A stretch of DNA of 64,000 nucleotides from Sorghum bicolor (lineage: Eukaryota; Streptophyta; Magnoliopsida; Poales; Poaceae), in contig NC_012874.2 in NCBI RefSeq assembly GCF_000003195.3, positions 56,257,671 through 56,321,670 of the forward strand. The letters run 5' to 3'. A program made the position numbers and the translations under genes. Shown here piece by piece: positions 33,740 to 46,726 of this stretch; within the stretch, counting starts at the first letter, position 1, and every line of letters starts with the position of its first letter. The notes under the pieces were generated by a model. The model worked only from the letters and a program-made list of their open reading frames with translations. It was not told where the DNA came from and did not search any database.

Positions 33740-34790
33740 GGACGAGTATGCCGATGCGTGGGCCGCGATCATGGCTAGGTGGTTACGCAGGACTACCTAG
33801 ACAGGCACGAGTCGGGCACTGCATCTGCAAAGACCAGCTGCTACTCACCACCAAGGCAGCAAGGCCTCCCCGGCTTCAAAAAATCATATGTAAGTGATTT
33901 GTCTTCTATCTAGTTTCTCGTAGGAGGCTGCGCACCCGGACGAGGAGGTGTCCATGTTCACGGCTTGGGCTGCGTCTCACCACACTGCAGGCCAACGTGT
34001 ACCTGGGACGCAGCTGCCCCTCGCGAGGCGTACTCCAAGCCCAACGTGTACGCTAAGATCCACGAGTACACGTCGGCGGTATAGGAGCGGCACGGGCTAG
34101 AGTACGATGTCTGCACCGAGCCACTAGATGCCGAGGTCATCATGAGGCTCGGTGGCGGCAGGAAGCACGACCGGACCTAGATCGCAAACGCCGCCATCGA
34201 CCCCAACGCCACCCCCACTCTCAGCCAGCTCAGAGCACAGAGCACGAGCTCCAGCCAGCCCATCCGCGCACGGCCGACTCCGACAGTGAGCATGTTAGCT
34301 ACGCTCCAGGTAATTCTAGGTTCACTCATAGTAAATTAATATTCTCGCAACTAAGTTATATTTGCATTACTGAAACATTGGAGTGTAATCTTGCATGCCG
34401 ACAACGCCCAGAAGATGGAGCAGATCACGCCCCTCACTGCTCGGCTGGAGGCTGAGTGTCTCGCGCGAGAGGCCCAGGACCAGAGGATGGCCGAGATGAT
34501 GTGGGTCCTGGTCGCTCTAGGCAGCATATAGGTGTGGACGTCACGATGTCAGCTCCAGCACCTCAGCTGCCGCCGCCGTTGTTTAGTTCTCCTATAAGTG
34601 TCAAAGTTAACTTCTTTGTAGTCCAGGAATAATTACTGCAATCTCACATAAAAATCTAACTGTTTGTGCAGCCTGAGTCGACGACGGGTTCCAATAACCC
34701 GCCTCGTACGTCACCGGATCCTCGAGCCTTTGACACACCACCCTCGACGCAGGGGAGGATTGTGAGTTCACACACGGTGCCTACGTGTCG
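33740..34790 (+). pseudogene. CACTA-3A TnpA-like gene remnant
   Basis: Exons can be followed with the help of CACTA-3B. 33745-33893 ends at ATATG/TAAGTG. 33926-34190 encodes (P)DEEVSMFTAWAASHH-like, YAKIHEYTSAV and EVIMRLGGGRKH stretches. An in-frame TAG follows at GGACCTAGATCGC, where a tryptophan codon is expected. 34395-34530 is a coiled-coil-like exon (MEQITPLTARLEAECLAREA). 34672-34790 is a last, serine/proline-rich exon. The same family occurs in grass CACTA elements as the second, non-transposase protein. TAG and frame breaks make it non-functional. Confidence 0.6.
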
Positions 34791-34989
34791 GCGATTTGGA
34801 ACTTTGGTAGGATTTGGTGAACTTGTGGACATGTGGATGTATATACATGATGTTTGTGATATATATATATATATGATGTTTTTGAGATGTATGTGCTTGT
34901 TGTGCTCTTTGTGGAGCCTTTATGTATATAAATCTGTCTTTTGTCTGGATGGAAATGAAGAAACAAAAAAATATTTTAAAATTTTTCTG

Positions 34990-35514
34990 GTCTTTCGAGG
35001 GCCTTGACCATAGCCCTCGACAAAGAAAAATACAAAAACAATAAAAAAACTGGTGTTTGCGGAGGGCCTTGACCATAGCCCAAGACAAAGAATTTCTCAC
35101 AAAAAATAAAAAAAAAGAGTCTTTGCCGAGGGCTTGTCGGGGAGCCCTGGGCAAGGTAATTATCAAAAAAATTAAAAAATCTTTGTCGAGGGCCTAGGAG
35201 CCCTCTGCAAAGAAATTAGCAAAATAAAAAAATTTAAAAATTCTTTGTCGAGGGCCGGCCGTTGGGCCCTCGGCAAAGACGCCATCAGGTGCAGCCCGTG
35301 GCCTAACGGCTACTTTTTTTTTTGCCGACGGCCGGCGTCAACCCTCGGCAAAATCTTTACCAAGTGTCCGACACATGGCCCTCGGCCCTTTGCCGACGGA
35401 AAATTTCCCGAGGGCTCTTTGCCGAAGGCAGACCTCGGCAAAGCCTTTGCCGAGGACCATATAGCCTTTGCCGAAGGCCTGCGGCCCTCGGCAAAGATCC
35501 TGTCTACAGTAGTG
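34990..35514 (+). repeat. CACTA-3A 3' subterminal repeats and terminus
   Basis: Repeated CTTTGCCGAGGGC and GCCCTCGGCAAAG in both orientations up to the TAGTG end. Confidence 0.85.
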
Positions 35515-36097
35515 TGTCATAGAGGTACAACCTCACCATCATAGATTTTGTATGCGATGACAATTTCAAAAGCCATTATCAGGAAACCGTCATGTACCAA
35601 GAGAATTCTTGTGGTGCATGATGATATTTACTAAGTGATCGCTTGTTATTTTATGGTCGACAACTATATGTTGGTGTTTTCTGATTAACGGTGGACAAAA
35701 TGCTTATATTGTTTTCACTGAGAACAGCCAAGCTACTATACAAATGTCATTGTGTATATATACACACATATACATTGAGCACGTATCATCACAATAGGCT
35801 ACAACGTTCTTCTTCTTCTCCTGAGGTTGTCATGTATTTCTTTGTTAATTATTGCTTTCAAAATTTTTCCTTTTCATAATTTAGTAGACTGTTTGCTGCT
35901 TGGTTGGTATTGGTGCAATCGGTTAAGACACTAGTTTAGTATGAAAGTACGATGTCTATCGCAATATTCATGTGAAAGATGATAGTTCGAGACACATGCT
36001 ATCCTTCTATTGATTATGTCATTTTTGCTTGATTATTGATTCTTATTGATATTATAACAGTTTTGAAATAGGGAAAAGACAAGGATAGTACGTGATC
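35515..36097 (+). promoter_or_regulatory. Upstream region of inhibitor copy 3
   Basis: Starts (T)GTCATAGAGGTACAACC right after CACTA-3A. Only one copy of the ~149-bp leader repeat is left (TGGTCGACAACTATATG near 35654), the other apparently lost by recombination between the repeats. TATATATA at 35755-35762 and the splice-like TATTATAACAG are kept. Confidence 0.58.
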
Positions 36098-36337
36098 ATG
36101 GCTGCCCCTGCCCCTTATACCAAGACAGAGTGGCCCGAGCTGGAAGGAGAGGACCTTCGTGATGCACTAGTCACTATCAGTCAACAGCGTCCGGATGTAA
36201 CAGGAGTATTTCTCATCATCGGTTTAATGGAAAATGCACCTCCAAACACTGCAGGTGGTGTACGTGTTATTATCAACATCGGGATAGATGAAAACGGTCC
36301 ATGGATTCGTAACCCACCGCCTCCGCGTATTGGCTAG
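36098..36337 (+). CDS. Potato inhibitor I family protein, copy 3
   Basis: An intact 79-residue protein differing from copies 1 and 4 by one residue, Thr44 to Met, on the N-terminal side of the binding loop (GLMENAPPN). All other family marks are kept: KTEWPELEG at 9-17, VRV at 55-57, PRIG at the end, no cysteine, no signal peptide. The predicted P1-P1' pair is Pro48-Pro49, so classical inhibition of chymotrypsin- or subtilisin-like proteases is doubtful. The gene lies between CACTA-3A and CACTA-3B, about 580 bp after the former and 466 bp before the latter. Expression cannot be judged, but TATA box and leader are conserved. The ATG was chosen over the upstream in-frame GTG. Confidence 0.88.
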   Translation: MAAPAPYTKTEWPELEGEDLRDALVTISQQRPDVTGVFLIIGLMENAPPNTAGGVRVIINIGIDENGPWIRNPPPPRIG

Positions 36338-36803
36338 GTTGCCTAGCAAAGGCTACCTTTATACTTTTTTATGCCTTGATATATCAAAGGCAGACGTCAC
36401 TTGAATAAGGCGACCGAGTGTGCCATCTGAAGTTCCTTTTACGTTTGATTTTATATTTTGTACATGTCTATGATGAATCTATTGAGTATTATCCTACTCA
36501 ACATAGTAAACAACAAACAATAAGTTGTGTTGTGTTGATGAGTAGCATATGCGCAATTATGTCATGAGAAATTGGGGCGCAATACTTTGACACACTTATT
36601 TATAGATTGTCCCCAACATTAGCATCGAGCATTCCGGACATGGATTAATGCTGCCGCAGCTTTTCATTTCTAAAATCTGATTGATAAAAAATAATAACCA
36701 ACATGCGTATTATATATATGAAGCTCTAGTAATAATGGTTAACACCAAAATTTGGTAATTTTAGTGCCAACAGAGTCTACTTAAGGAAGCCGACAAATTG
36801 ATG
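36338..36803 (+). other. 3' flank of inhibitor unit 3
   Basis: Conserved noncoding tail, nearly identical to that of unit 2, ending CCGACAAATTGATG at the start of CACTA-3B. Confidence 0.7.
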
Positions 36804-38744
36804 CACTACTAGAAACAGCAACACTACCGAGGGCTTTTCGCTTTGCCGAGTGCCGGATCTCGGGCACTCGGCAAAGGCAATCTTTGCCGAGGGCCGGCCC
36901 TCGGTAAAGAGGGACCCTCGGCAAAGAAAGACCCTCGGCTTAGGCCCATCTTTGCCGAGGGCCGGGCCCTCGGCAAAGACTGTGCTCTCGGCGGCGTGGG
37001 CCCAGGCTAACGGCGGCTCTCGGCGTTAGGCTTTGCCGAGGGCCCGGCGTTAAGCCCTGGGCAAAGCTCTGCCGGAGGCCCACCTTTGCTGAGGGCCCAC
37101 CTACCTGCCCTCGGCAATGCCCCTCTTTGCCGAGGTTCTGGCGTGGGCCCTCGGCTAAGATTTACTTTTTTTGTTTTTTTTATCTATTTTTTGTGTGGCA
37201 CACCTACACTATTTTAAACTACATGTCAAAGTTTGGTTCATTTTGAAATAACTTTGTTATATTTTTTGGATTTCTTGAATTAGTTGAATTTCTCGACAAA
37301 TTCCAAATTTGAAGTGATCACATGTGAGATGTCTGGGTTTTGTGCACTGGACGTTACCACAGACTCGGATTTTTTTGAAATTTTTATCATAGCCTCCACA
37401 TGTGATATCATGATTTGTCGTCAAGTTTCGTGATTTTCTGACTTTGTTTGCGTTTTATATAATTAAAAAACTATTTTCCCGCAACTTGGTCGACATGTTT
37501 CGAGGGGTAAACGTTCGATATTTCATGTCGCCTTCTGGATCATACAGCCTGGAAATGCACTAACCATTATGAATATCAAGATTGAAATTAATTAATATTA
37601 TTTAATGCACCTGTACATCAAATTTGAAATTTGTTGAGAAAATCAAGAAATTCAAAAAATCTAAGAAATATAGCAAAATTATTTCAAAATGAAACAAACT
37701 TTGACATCTAGTTTAAAATAGTGTATGTGTGCCACACAAAAAAATTGGACTAAAAAACTTTGCCGAGGGCCTTGATATAGCCCTCGACAAAGAAATTAGA
37801 ATAGTTAAATTTAAATTCTTTGCCAAGGTCCTGGTTCTCAGCCCTTGGCAAAGAGTTCCCACGTGGCCGGCCTACCATGGAAACCAGATAAAATATTTGA
37901 AAAAAAAATTAATACTTTGCCGAGGGCCCTAAATCTAGGCGCTTGGCAAAGAAATTAATTAAGAAAAATAAAAAATCTTTGCCGAGGGCCCTGGATCTAA
38001 GCCCTCGGCAAAGAACGCCAACAAATTAAACTGCCCGAGCGGGCGCTGGGGTCATTTCACCCGCCAGCGCCCGCTCGCCCAAAGCCGCCGCCGTCGTCGC
38101 TCGCCGGACGCCACCTCACCGCCCCGCGCTCGCGCCCGCCCTGCGCAGGCCCGCCACTCGCGCTCGTCGCCTCTCCGAGCCCCGCCGCCGCCGGCAAGCA
38201 GCACCACCGCCCGCTCGCCCTCACCACCACCACCGTCGGGCACCAGCAGCACCGCTCGCCCGCCACCACCGCCGGTGTGCCCTGGCTTCGTCCTCACCAC
38301 CACCTGCCACCACCGGTAAGCACTCCCCCCTTCTCTGTTTTAGTTTGGATAGTTTAGTTAGGATTTTTAGTTAGGAATTTTAGTTATGAACTTTAGTTAG
38401 GATTTTTAGATAGGATTTTAAGTTAGAAACTTTAGTTAGGATTGTTTAGTTAGGATTTTTTAGTTAGGAATTTTAGTTATAAACTTTAGTTAGGATTTTT
38501 AGTTAGGAACTTTAGTTATAAATTGTGGTTAGAAACTTTAGTTAGTGGTTCTAGTAGTAGTAGTAGTTAGTATAGTTAGTTAGTTAGTTAGAAATTTTAG
38601 TTAGTAGAGGAGGAGTAGTAAGAGTAGTTGTAGGAGTAGAAGAGAAGTAGGAGTTAGTAGGAGGAGTAGTAGTAGGAGTAGACAAGGAGTAGTTGTAAGA
38701 TTAGTAGAGTAGTAGTAATAGTAGGAGTAGTAGAGGAGGAGTAG

Positions 38745-39273
38745 TATGCCGATGCCTGGGCCGCGATCATGGCTTGGTGGTCACGCAGGACTACCTAGAC
38801 AGGCACGAGTCTCAACAAGCACTGCATCTGCAAAGACCAGCTGCTACTCACCACCAAGGCAGCAAGAGCCTCCCCGGCTTCAAAAAATCATATGTAAGTG
38901 ATTTGTCTTCTATCTAGTTTCGCGTTTAACGCTTGCTTGATTGCTCACCCTCTGTCACTTTTCTTGTAGGAGGCTACGCACCCGGACGAGGAGGTGTCCA
39001 TGTTCACGGCTTGGGCTGCGTCTCACCACACTGCAGGCCAACGTACCCGGGACGCAGCTGCCCCTCGCGAGGCATACACCAACCCCAACGTGTACGCTAA
39101 GGTCCACGAGTACACGTCGGCGGTACGGGAGCGGCATGGGCCAGAGTACAATGTCCGCACCGAGCCACTAGATGCCGAGGCCATCATGAGGCTCGGTGGC
39201 GGCAGGAAGCACGGCCGAGCCTAGATCGCAAACACCGCCATCGACCCCAACACCACCCCCACTCTTAGCCAGC
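38745..39273 (+). pseudogene. CACTA-3B TnpA-like gene remnant, 5' part
   Basis: Better preserved than 3A. After an AG acceptor (CTTGTAG, 38970) an exon encodes DEEVSMFTAWAASHHTAG, AYTNPNVYAKVHEYTSAV and EAIMRLGGGRKHGRA, then TAG where 3A also has TAG; the shared stop means the gene was dead before the two units separated. Downstream the frame continues IANTAIDPNTTPTLSQL until the LTR element interrupts it at 39274. Expected family role is binding the element ends. The upstream exon at 38745-38894 resembles that of 3A. Confidence 0.62.
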
Positions 39274-40506
39274 TGTTGGGTATTTTAAACGCAAATAGAA
39301 AAATCCGCAAGCACACGGATACCGATGTAGCTTTCACCCGGGAGTATTCCAGAGTGTACTAATTAAGATCCAAAATCGCCCAAGGATAACTATATAATTA
39401 TTTTTGGTGGGAAGAGAGGAAGTTTCCTGAGAGTTCTCTAATTGATCTAAGAATCAAGAATTACTTCAAGATTATCTATTTCGGGGCATCACAGCACTAA
39501 CCACAGAAAGAGATGAGAAGGGGGCTAGGAATGTCTGACTACGGTCCAACAAACACCGATCTGAACATGGTGGAATACGTCGACCGTTAGGGCTGTCACT
39601 ACCCTAGGGCTACCACAACAATCCGCAGGATTGGGTGCAATTCTAGGTAATTGCAAGATTAAACACAACGTCTAATCTATTAATTACTACTCTAGCGTTA
39701 TAAAGACTAGAGCACTTGATGCAAGCAGGAATCCAATAAATAACTTGAATGTAAATAAAAGTAATTAAAGAACTCAGGAATTATGAATTGAAGAACTTGG
39801 AGAACGATGAAGAACGAACCAGTTGCTGCAAAAGTATAATGTTGAGGAAGATCCGACAGACCCGGCTCCTCCTCCGCTCTCCTCTTCTCTCTCCCTATTT
39901 TCTAGATTACAACTAGAACTAACTAGAACTTGAACTAGAACTAGAAGAACTAGAACTAGAACTAGATGAACTAGAACTAGATGAACTAGAGGTAGAACTA
40001 GAAGAACTAGAGGGATCCTCTCTACTTGGATGAAGAATTGAAACCCTAGCTTTGATTCTGTAGAAGAGGGGCCTTGCTTATATAGTCTTTTCAGATGAAT
40101 CTGGCCCGTTGGATCAAACCGACTTTGATTAAACGGTTATCCTTGATCCTTTAGGTCGGTGGAGCAATATCCCCAAAGAGAGTCCAGATTAGACTCTATG
40201 TGAGGGCGGGCTCCCTCAGGAGTAGGGCGGGCGCCCTGTCCCTGTTCCCTCTCGGCTTCCGCTTTGTTCCCGTGGCTTCTAGAGTCTTCTAGATGATAGA
40301 AAATTGCGCGGCACGTTAATATCTCTATGTAAACCCGACGTGTGGGCCTTTCTTTCGTATTTCCTAATAACCCCCTGCACAAATAGACAAACACCAAAAC
40401 TCATAGAATTCTGTCAAATGAAACCTTAAGTCTAGGTGTTGGTTGCATTTGGATCATTTTCTATGATTAGTTGATGGTTAAATGTGAGCATTAAGGACCG
40501 TCAACA
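39274..40506 (-). repeat. LTR (left) of the nested element
   Basis: 1,233 bp. It lacks ~33 bp present in the right LTR after GAGTATTC(C/T)AGAG. It contains a GAACTA-type minisatellite at ~39904-40010. In minus orientation this is the 3' LTR. Confidence 0.9.
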
Positions 40507-42876
40507 AGCTCCCCCAAGCTTAACCTTTGCTCGTCCTGAGCAAAGATGAACTCAAGAGTTTTCTGCAGTGGTTTCATGCCTTAAAGATATACATGCATTC
40601 AAACAAGATCTCATCTCTGGGTTAGGGTAAACTGTTAAGATTTAAACTTACTCATATTACCTTCCACCATGGGGCTTGCAACCGTCACATGTGTCTTGAG
40701 TAGTTAAAAGATAGAACGGTCTAGTCAAGCACCATGTCTCTTGTTCTTCGATTAACTATAGCTCTGGAGTTTTTGCAGATTTTATAATAAAACTCAGAGA
40801 TTCCTTGTATGACTCTCTCTAGTCTCTCTTTTGTGGTATTTTTGGATCCTTACCAAGGCAGTAATGGTGTATGCCTTCTCTCAAAGTATGTAGTATTTGT
40901 GGTATGAAGCATAGTGACATTACCTTGTCTCACCCTACTCTAATAAGGCTTTTGATATGTGGAGCTCATAGGTGGAAGACAGCTAATATATACTTACAAG
41001 ACATTTATTGCATAGTCAAACCATGGATCCAGAGCAACAAGTCAATAAGTCAAATTAAGATGTGCATGTGTGGCGAATGAATAGTGTATGGTGATGATGG
41101 TGATAATAATGGTGAAAGTCTAATTCTACTTGTGCTCTTTTGAGGGATACATACCTTTCTTGCTCTTTTGAAACTTTTTTAGGAGAATGATATACTCTAT
41201 ATTTTCTTTTTCTTTTCTCTCAGGTGGGTATCTTGTACGCCTAATTCTACTGTCGGACACTTGTCCATTTTTACCTCTCGTCTCACTTTTTCTTTTCTTT
41301 GAGGTTCCGGGCACGTGCCCCTTTTTATTTCCTTGTATCTCTCTTTTTTTAGAGCACTCATCTCTTGAAATAATATAGCAAGTGGTAGTAAACAAGATAA
41401 CTTGAGCATTTATTTCACAGGGAAAAACATGAATATTTTTGGCTATTCTCTCCCGGATTAGGAGTAGAATATTTTTGGGTGGTTCTGGATATGGAAATGA
41501 GTGGATGTATGTGGATGCGTACTTCCGGAGTAGAAACAGCATGTATAAGTGAACGTGCAAGTGAATCTTGATTTAACCACATGACAAGCTCCTAAGGGTC
41601 TACACAGCTTGACCACACTCAATGCTCATAAGCAGAAAAGTAAATGTGTGGTTCAAAGTTTAGCAAGCATGTATATATGGCTGTGGTAGGAATTTAAACT
41701 CTCATCATATAGGAACTCATCATGTGTTATTTTAAATATTTTCAAAGATAAAATTCTCCAGAATTCTAGCATCTCTAAGAACAGATAAACAGCAGCTCAA
41801 CCTTCCCATATCATATCGTTAACGACTTAGACTTCAGATCAAGTACTCTTCCCACAAGTTCAGGTTTAGAGCAAATCTTAATTAATAACAGTCAGGCCTA
41901 AACTTGAGAGATATTTCAATTTTAAGAACTAGTCATGGCAGAGCAACTATTCATCATTTCCATGTGAGAGCTTATCATGAGGGTTCATAGCAAATTTTAT
42001 TTATTTATTTATTTAGCAAACTAAGCAAAAATATAAGCACAAAATCTTTATTTGGGTTTTTATGATTATGCATCTTTTTATTATTTGAGTAAAATATAAA
42101 CGTGAGTAGAACACTTAGCTGGATAAATGGGGGTGCTCTCTCCCAAGCTGGATTTTGACGCAATTTCTTCTGATGTAGCTAGCAGGTGGCGGAGGTGTTT
42201 TTGAATGTCGGCAGCATCCTCACAGCGGTTAGGATGTCCTCCGTCTGCTAGTCTTCTTTGATCCTTGAATTCCGTGGAGCTCAAATAGACAACAAAGCTT
42301 TGTGGAACTCGTTAAGTGTTAGCATAAATATCTAGCCTTTATCTTGTTGAGCCTCCTCAATAAATGTTACACTCTTTGGTAGGATCATAAATTTATTTTT
42401 ATATTTTCATTTTTATAGGACATAAATATATTTATTTTATTTTTATGCCACCACTGTGAATGTACTTAAGGGTTTTATGCCATAAGCATACTCACATAGG
42501 GCTTACTATTTTTAACATTTTTATTTTCTTGTCAATATGATATGAACCTGATTAACTAAGCAAACTATTTTAAATAATTGAAAGGAAATGGATAACTACC
42601 AAGTTTACCTCTTGGCAAGGCGTTCGGTGTTTTTAAGTCCTCCGAACGGGACTCTCCGTTTTCTCAGTCGTCATGGGATTCGCTGGATGGCGTAGTCGGT
42701 GGTTCCGGCGGCGCCTCCTCTTTGTGTATAATTATCTTCTCTCTCCACACCTAACTCGGTGCTACGGTCTCCTTAGGACAGTTATGTTCAAGCTGTATGT
42801 CTTCAGACCTTACTACTTCTCCTTCGTAGTCTGCCCATCCGTCCTTGATGATTTGCCTTCTCTGGTTGGGGTTGCG

Positions 42877-43640
42877 TTATCTTCTTCTTGTCCTAACCTG
42901 CTTAGAGTCTTCAACTATATAGTTAAGGTCAGTAAAATAGTAGTGTACCTTCTCAGAGGGGAAGTGCATGTGGACTCCTCCGGTTCCAATGTAGATGATT
43001 ACTTTAACGGTGCTGAGGAACGGTCTTCCAAGGATGATGGGTGGATCGTACTTGTCTTCTCCCATGACAATAACCTTACGGAATGTCTGATATGCTATCT
43101 GGAGCTGAATGTATGTCGGGTTTAGGGGCATGGTTCTAAATAGGAGCTGATAGGTGACTGAGTCATCCTTTTTGGTCAGGAACGGTGACTTAAGTCGACG
43201 ATCTTGATCTCCTTGAACTGGAGTGACCATCCTAGCTGACTTGATCCATATTTGCTTGTTCATGTTCCTCCTATTGGTCCTCTTCCTTGGTTTATGTCGG
43301 GATTGTTCTGAAATTTGTGTAATCTTGTTCTTGAAGGAAAATATCTCCTTTCTCCGCTTAATGTAGAAACTGATCTTGTTAGCACTGGCGTAGATGACAG
43401 CACCCGAGGTGTTTAGGAATGGCCTCTCTAGGATGATGGGTGCCCTCTCATCAGTATCGGTATCTATCACCACGAAGTCTGCTGGAGCGTAAAAGGTACC
43501 AACTCAGACGTAGAGGTTCTTCAATATTCCCTTTGGGAAACTTAGCGTCCGATCTGCAAGCTTGATTTTGTTGAGGATGGTTGTAGTAGTAGTAGTTGTT
43601 GTTATTGTTGATATAGTTCACGCCCTCAAGCATCTTAGGG
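42877..43640 (-). pseudogene. Gag-protease remnant of the nested element
   Basis: Minus-strand frames correspond to the 58546-61038 polyprotein. 43640-43565 matches the end of gag (MLEGVNYINNNNNYYY). 43473-42877 matches the first protease-like domain from ERAPIILERPFLNTSGAV, the basic linker (RKRTNRRNMNKQIW), and the second domain from YQLLFRTMPLNPTY to ILGRPFLSTV. Missing are most of gag, the N-terminal half of domain 1 and, by a ~30-residue deletion, the DTGSG catalytic loop of domain 2. It is therefore a dead copy. 43641-45437 holds no recognisable gag and may be unrelated filler; 40521-42876 is noncoding 3' internal sequence. Confidence 0.75.
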
Positions 43641-45437
43641 CAGTGATTGCCTGAGTGTCCTGTATCTCCAGTGTGTTTGTGCTCGTAGATCTAGGGTCTT
43701 CACTTGGTGGAGTCTGGGAGTTGTAAAACTCCTTCATATTTTGCTCGAAATGTACCTGCTCATAGAGACAAGGCAGAGATCAAGTGCATGGGCCCTGTTG
43801 GTGGAAAACACCAACAGAACCAAAAGTGTATTTGTGCTTCTCTAACCTTAAGCATAGTGAGCAAGACAAAGTTGATGGATAATAAGATCATGAGTGTAGC
43901 ATTTAAAACATTTGTTAGATCAGATCGCTCAACCTAATGGAAAGATAATTTATCTATACTTATGTTTATATATATATCTTCCAAAGATTGAATGTGCAAC
44001 ATTTTAGCTCATATGATTAGGAGTGTGGGATCACAAAGGTAGTACTATAAACAAAGATTAAAGGACTAAACATGCTGAATTAATTGGGTTGGTTATTTTA
44101 GAGTTGTAATTCATACATGTTTTTCTCTTTTTATTCGTGTGAATGCTAGAACCAAGGAGAAACTTATAAAAGTGATAGTCAAGTACCTTAAGATGTTACC
44201 TTACTTGAAGAGTGATGGTACAGTATCACCTTGTGGAAGCTTTCCTTTCTTAGCAGTTATGCAACGTGTTTGTGGTACCCTCTATGGATCATCTCTTGTG
44301 AGCTATGTCTTCTTTGTGTAAATTGTTAAACTTTAATGTGTCTCACTCTTTGTCTCCAATGTGAGTTTATCTCAGGACTTCCCAGGTCGATATTGAAAGT
44401 TTTCCTGCAGGGGTTAGTCTAACAAAATATCCAATATCTACTATAGCATACTATCGGCTCAAAGATCAACCTAGACACCATGTCTAATTTGATTTAGGAG
44501 GGAATTTTAACCTAAGCATCATGCTTAATTTAAACTCCTTTGGAAGTAAGATCATCAGCCCTAAACTAAGCACCACGCTTAATTAAGAGATAAATGAAAC
44601 TACTCCAAACCTAGACATATACTAAAGCAAATAAAAGTAGCATGAGAGCATTTATAGAGATCTACTCAAGTGGAGATGAAATAGTGCGATTAGTATTTAA
44701 CAAATTGAGCATGTCTCAAAGGTAGGGACAACCAACATAGCAACATGGCAAAGGATGTTTTTATGTAAAGTACTCCCCAAGCTTGAATTTGCAAAATTCA
44801 AGTTTGGATGAATTTAATTCAATGTTGTATGATGATTGGTTGGACATACCTTGTACATGTCATTCATTCGATCTTCTTGCTCCAATTCTGTAAAGGTTAG
44901 TAACAAGAATACCCGAAGGAATTTTTTTATAATTATCCTTATATGCTCAACACACAAGGTAATGTTGCAAATAATTAAAAGCTCATGTTATGATCTGATC
45001 AGTGCTTATTTTAGAACATTAAGCTTGTCGTTGGGAAACCATCAATTTATGTCTGCGAAGTGGTTTCCCCTCCAACGCTGACCTATATCAAGAATTCAAG
45101 ATCAACTCAACGAGATCTGCAAAATTTATTATAGACATATGCATCGACAACCGCCCTTTTAAAGTTTTTATAAATAGAAAGGAAGAGGGGGTTGGAGATC
45201 TCGAATGTGGTGATGTTAGAAAAACCAATGGATTGGGAAGATGTTGCATATGAGCATGGAGTAAATGAAGTGGCTATGAAATAAATTCCATGCTCATTAA
45301 TGCTTAGAGTGAAATCCATGTGGTATGGTGAAAATGATAAGGTGAGTGTGGTAAAAAAGGAAAAGAAAAAGGATACACGAACGACTTCGTTCGAAACTAG
45401 CACAGCTACCGTTCCCCGGCAACGGCACCAGAAAGCT

Positions 45438-46721
45438 TGTTGGGTATTTTAAACGCAAACAGAAAAATCCGCAAGCGCACGGATACCGATGTAGCTTTCA
45501 CCCGAGAGTATTCTAGAGTATCGATTTTCCACAGAGAACGTGAGTGTACTAATTAAGATCCAAAATCGCCCAAGGATAACTATATAATTATTTTTGGTGG
45601 GAAGAGAGGAAGTTTCCTGAGAGTTCTCTAGTTGATCTAAGAATCAAGAATTACTTCAAGATTATCTATTTCGGGACATCAGAGCACTAACCACAGAAAG
45701 AGATGAGAAGGGGGCTAGGAAGGTCTGACTACGGTCCTACAAACACCGATCCGAACGTGGTGAAATACGTCGACCGTTAGGGCTGTCACTACCCTAGGGC
45801 TACCACAACAATCCACAGGATTGGGTGCAATTCCAGGTAATTGCAAGATTAAACACCCGTCTAATCTATTAATCACTACTCTAGCGTTATAAAGACTAGA
45901 GCACTTGATGCAAGCGGGAATCCAATAAATAACTTGAATGTGAATAAAAGTAATTAAAGAACTCAGGAATTATGAATTGAAGAACTTGGAGAACGATGAA
46001 GAACGAACCAGTTGCTGCAAAAGTATAATGTTGAGGAAGATCCGACAGACCCGGCTCCTCCTCCGCTCTCCTCTTCTCTCTCCCTATTTTCTAGATTACA
46101 ACTAGAACTAACTAGAACTAGAACTATAAGAACTAGAACTAGAACTAGAACTAGATGAACTAGAACTAGAACTAGATGAACTAGAGGTAGAACTAGAAGA
46201 ACTAGAGGGATCCTCTCTACTTCGATGAAGAATTGAAACCCTAGCTTGGATTCCGTAGAAGAGGTATGATCTCCAGGGGCCAGGGGCCTTGCTTATATAG
46301 TCTTTTCAGATGAATCTGGGCCGTTGGATCAAACTGACATTGATTGAACGGTTATCCTTGATCCTTTAGGTCGGTGGAGCAATATCCCGAAAGAGAGTCC
46401 TGATTGGACTCTATGTGAGGGCGGGCGCCCTCAGGACTAGGGCGGGCGCGCTGTCCCTGTTCTCTCTCGGCTTCCGCTTTGTTCCCGTGGCTTCTGGAGT
46501 CTTCAAGATGATAGAAAATTGCGCGGCACGTTAATATCTCTATGTAAACCCGACGTGTGGGCCTTTCTTCCGTATTTCCTGATAACCCACTGCAAAAATA
46601 GACAAGCACCAAAACTCGTGGAATTCTGTCAGATAAAACCCTAAGTCTAGGTGTTGGTTGTATTTGGATCCTTTTCTATGATTAGTTGATGGTTAAATGT
46701 GAGCATTAAGGACCATCAACA
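45438..46721 (-). repeat. LTR (right) of the nested element
   Basis: 1,284 bp, very similar to the left LTR, with a GAACTA minisatellite at ~46098-46205. In minus orientation this is the 5' LTR, next to the primer-binding site at 45413-45430. Confidence 0.9.
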
Positions 46722-46726
46722 CCTAC

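Larger units (their letters stand above)
31925..35514 (+). mobile_element. CACTA-3A, non-autonomous CACTA element, 3.6 kb
   Basis: It starts CACTACTGGAAACAGCAAC and ends GTCTACAGTAGTG, with imperfect inverted termini. CTTTGCCGAGGGCC repeats lie at the 5' end (31950-32290), in the middle (32870-33030) and at the 3' end (34990-35505). The middle cluster precedes a GC-rich exon, and remnants of a TnpA-like gene follow. There is no transposase gene. Flanking triplets differ (ATG left, TGT right), so they are not a clean target duplication. A close copy, CACTA-3B, sits behind inhibitor copy 3 with the same flanks. Confidence 0.9.
39274..46721 (-). mobile_element. Non-autonomous Athila-like LTR retrotransposon nested in CACTA-3B
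   Basis: Two LTRs, 39274-40506 and 45438-46721, start TGTTGGGTATTTTAAACGC and end GTCAACA/ATCAACA. Flanking pentamers CCAGC (39269-39273) and CCTAC (46722-46726) are a possible worn target duplication. In minus orientation the primer-binding site is TGGTGCCGTTGCCGGGGA (45413-45430) and the polypurine tract AGCTTGGGGGAGCT (40507-40520). Internally there is only a broken protease-like frame and long noncoding sequence; no reverse transcriptase, RNase H or integrase. It is the same family as the element at 56577, in opposite orientation. Confidence 0.9.

Noticed and set aside
35245..35544. Frames with repeated PRQSLCRGP/FAEG words near the CACTA-3 3' ends (also 47686-48126)
   Set aside because: They are translations of the CTTTGCCGAGGGCC repeats.
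42673..43125. 150-codon plus-strand frame in the nested LTR element
   Set aside because: It is the antisense of the protease-like remnant on the minus strand.
43704..45437. Host gene between the protease remnant and right LTR of the nested element
   Set aside because: Only short frames without family marks; no exon structure could be supported, so it is left as unassigned internal filler.
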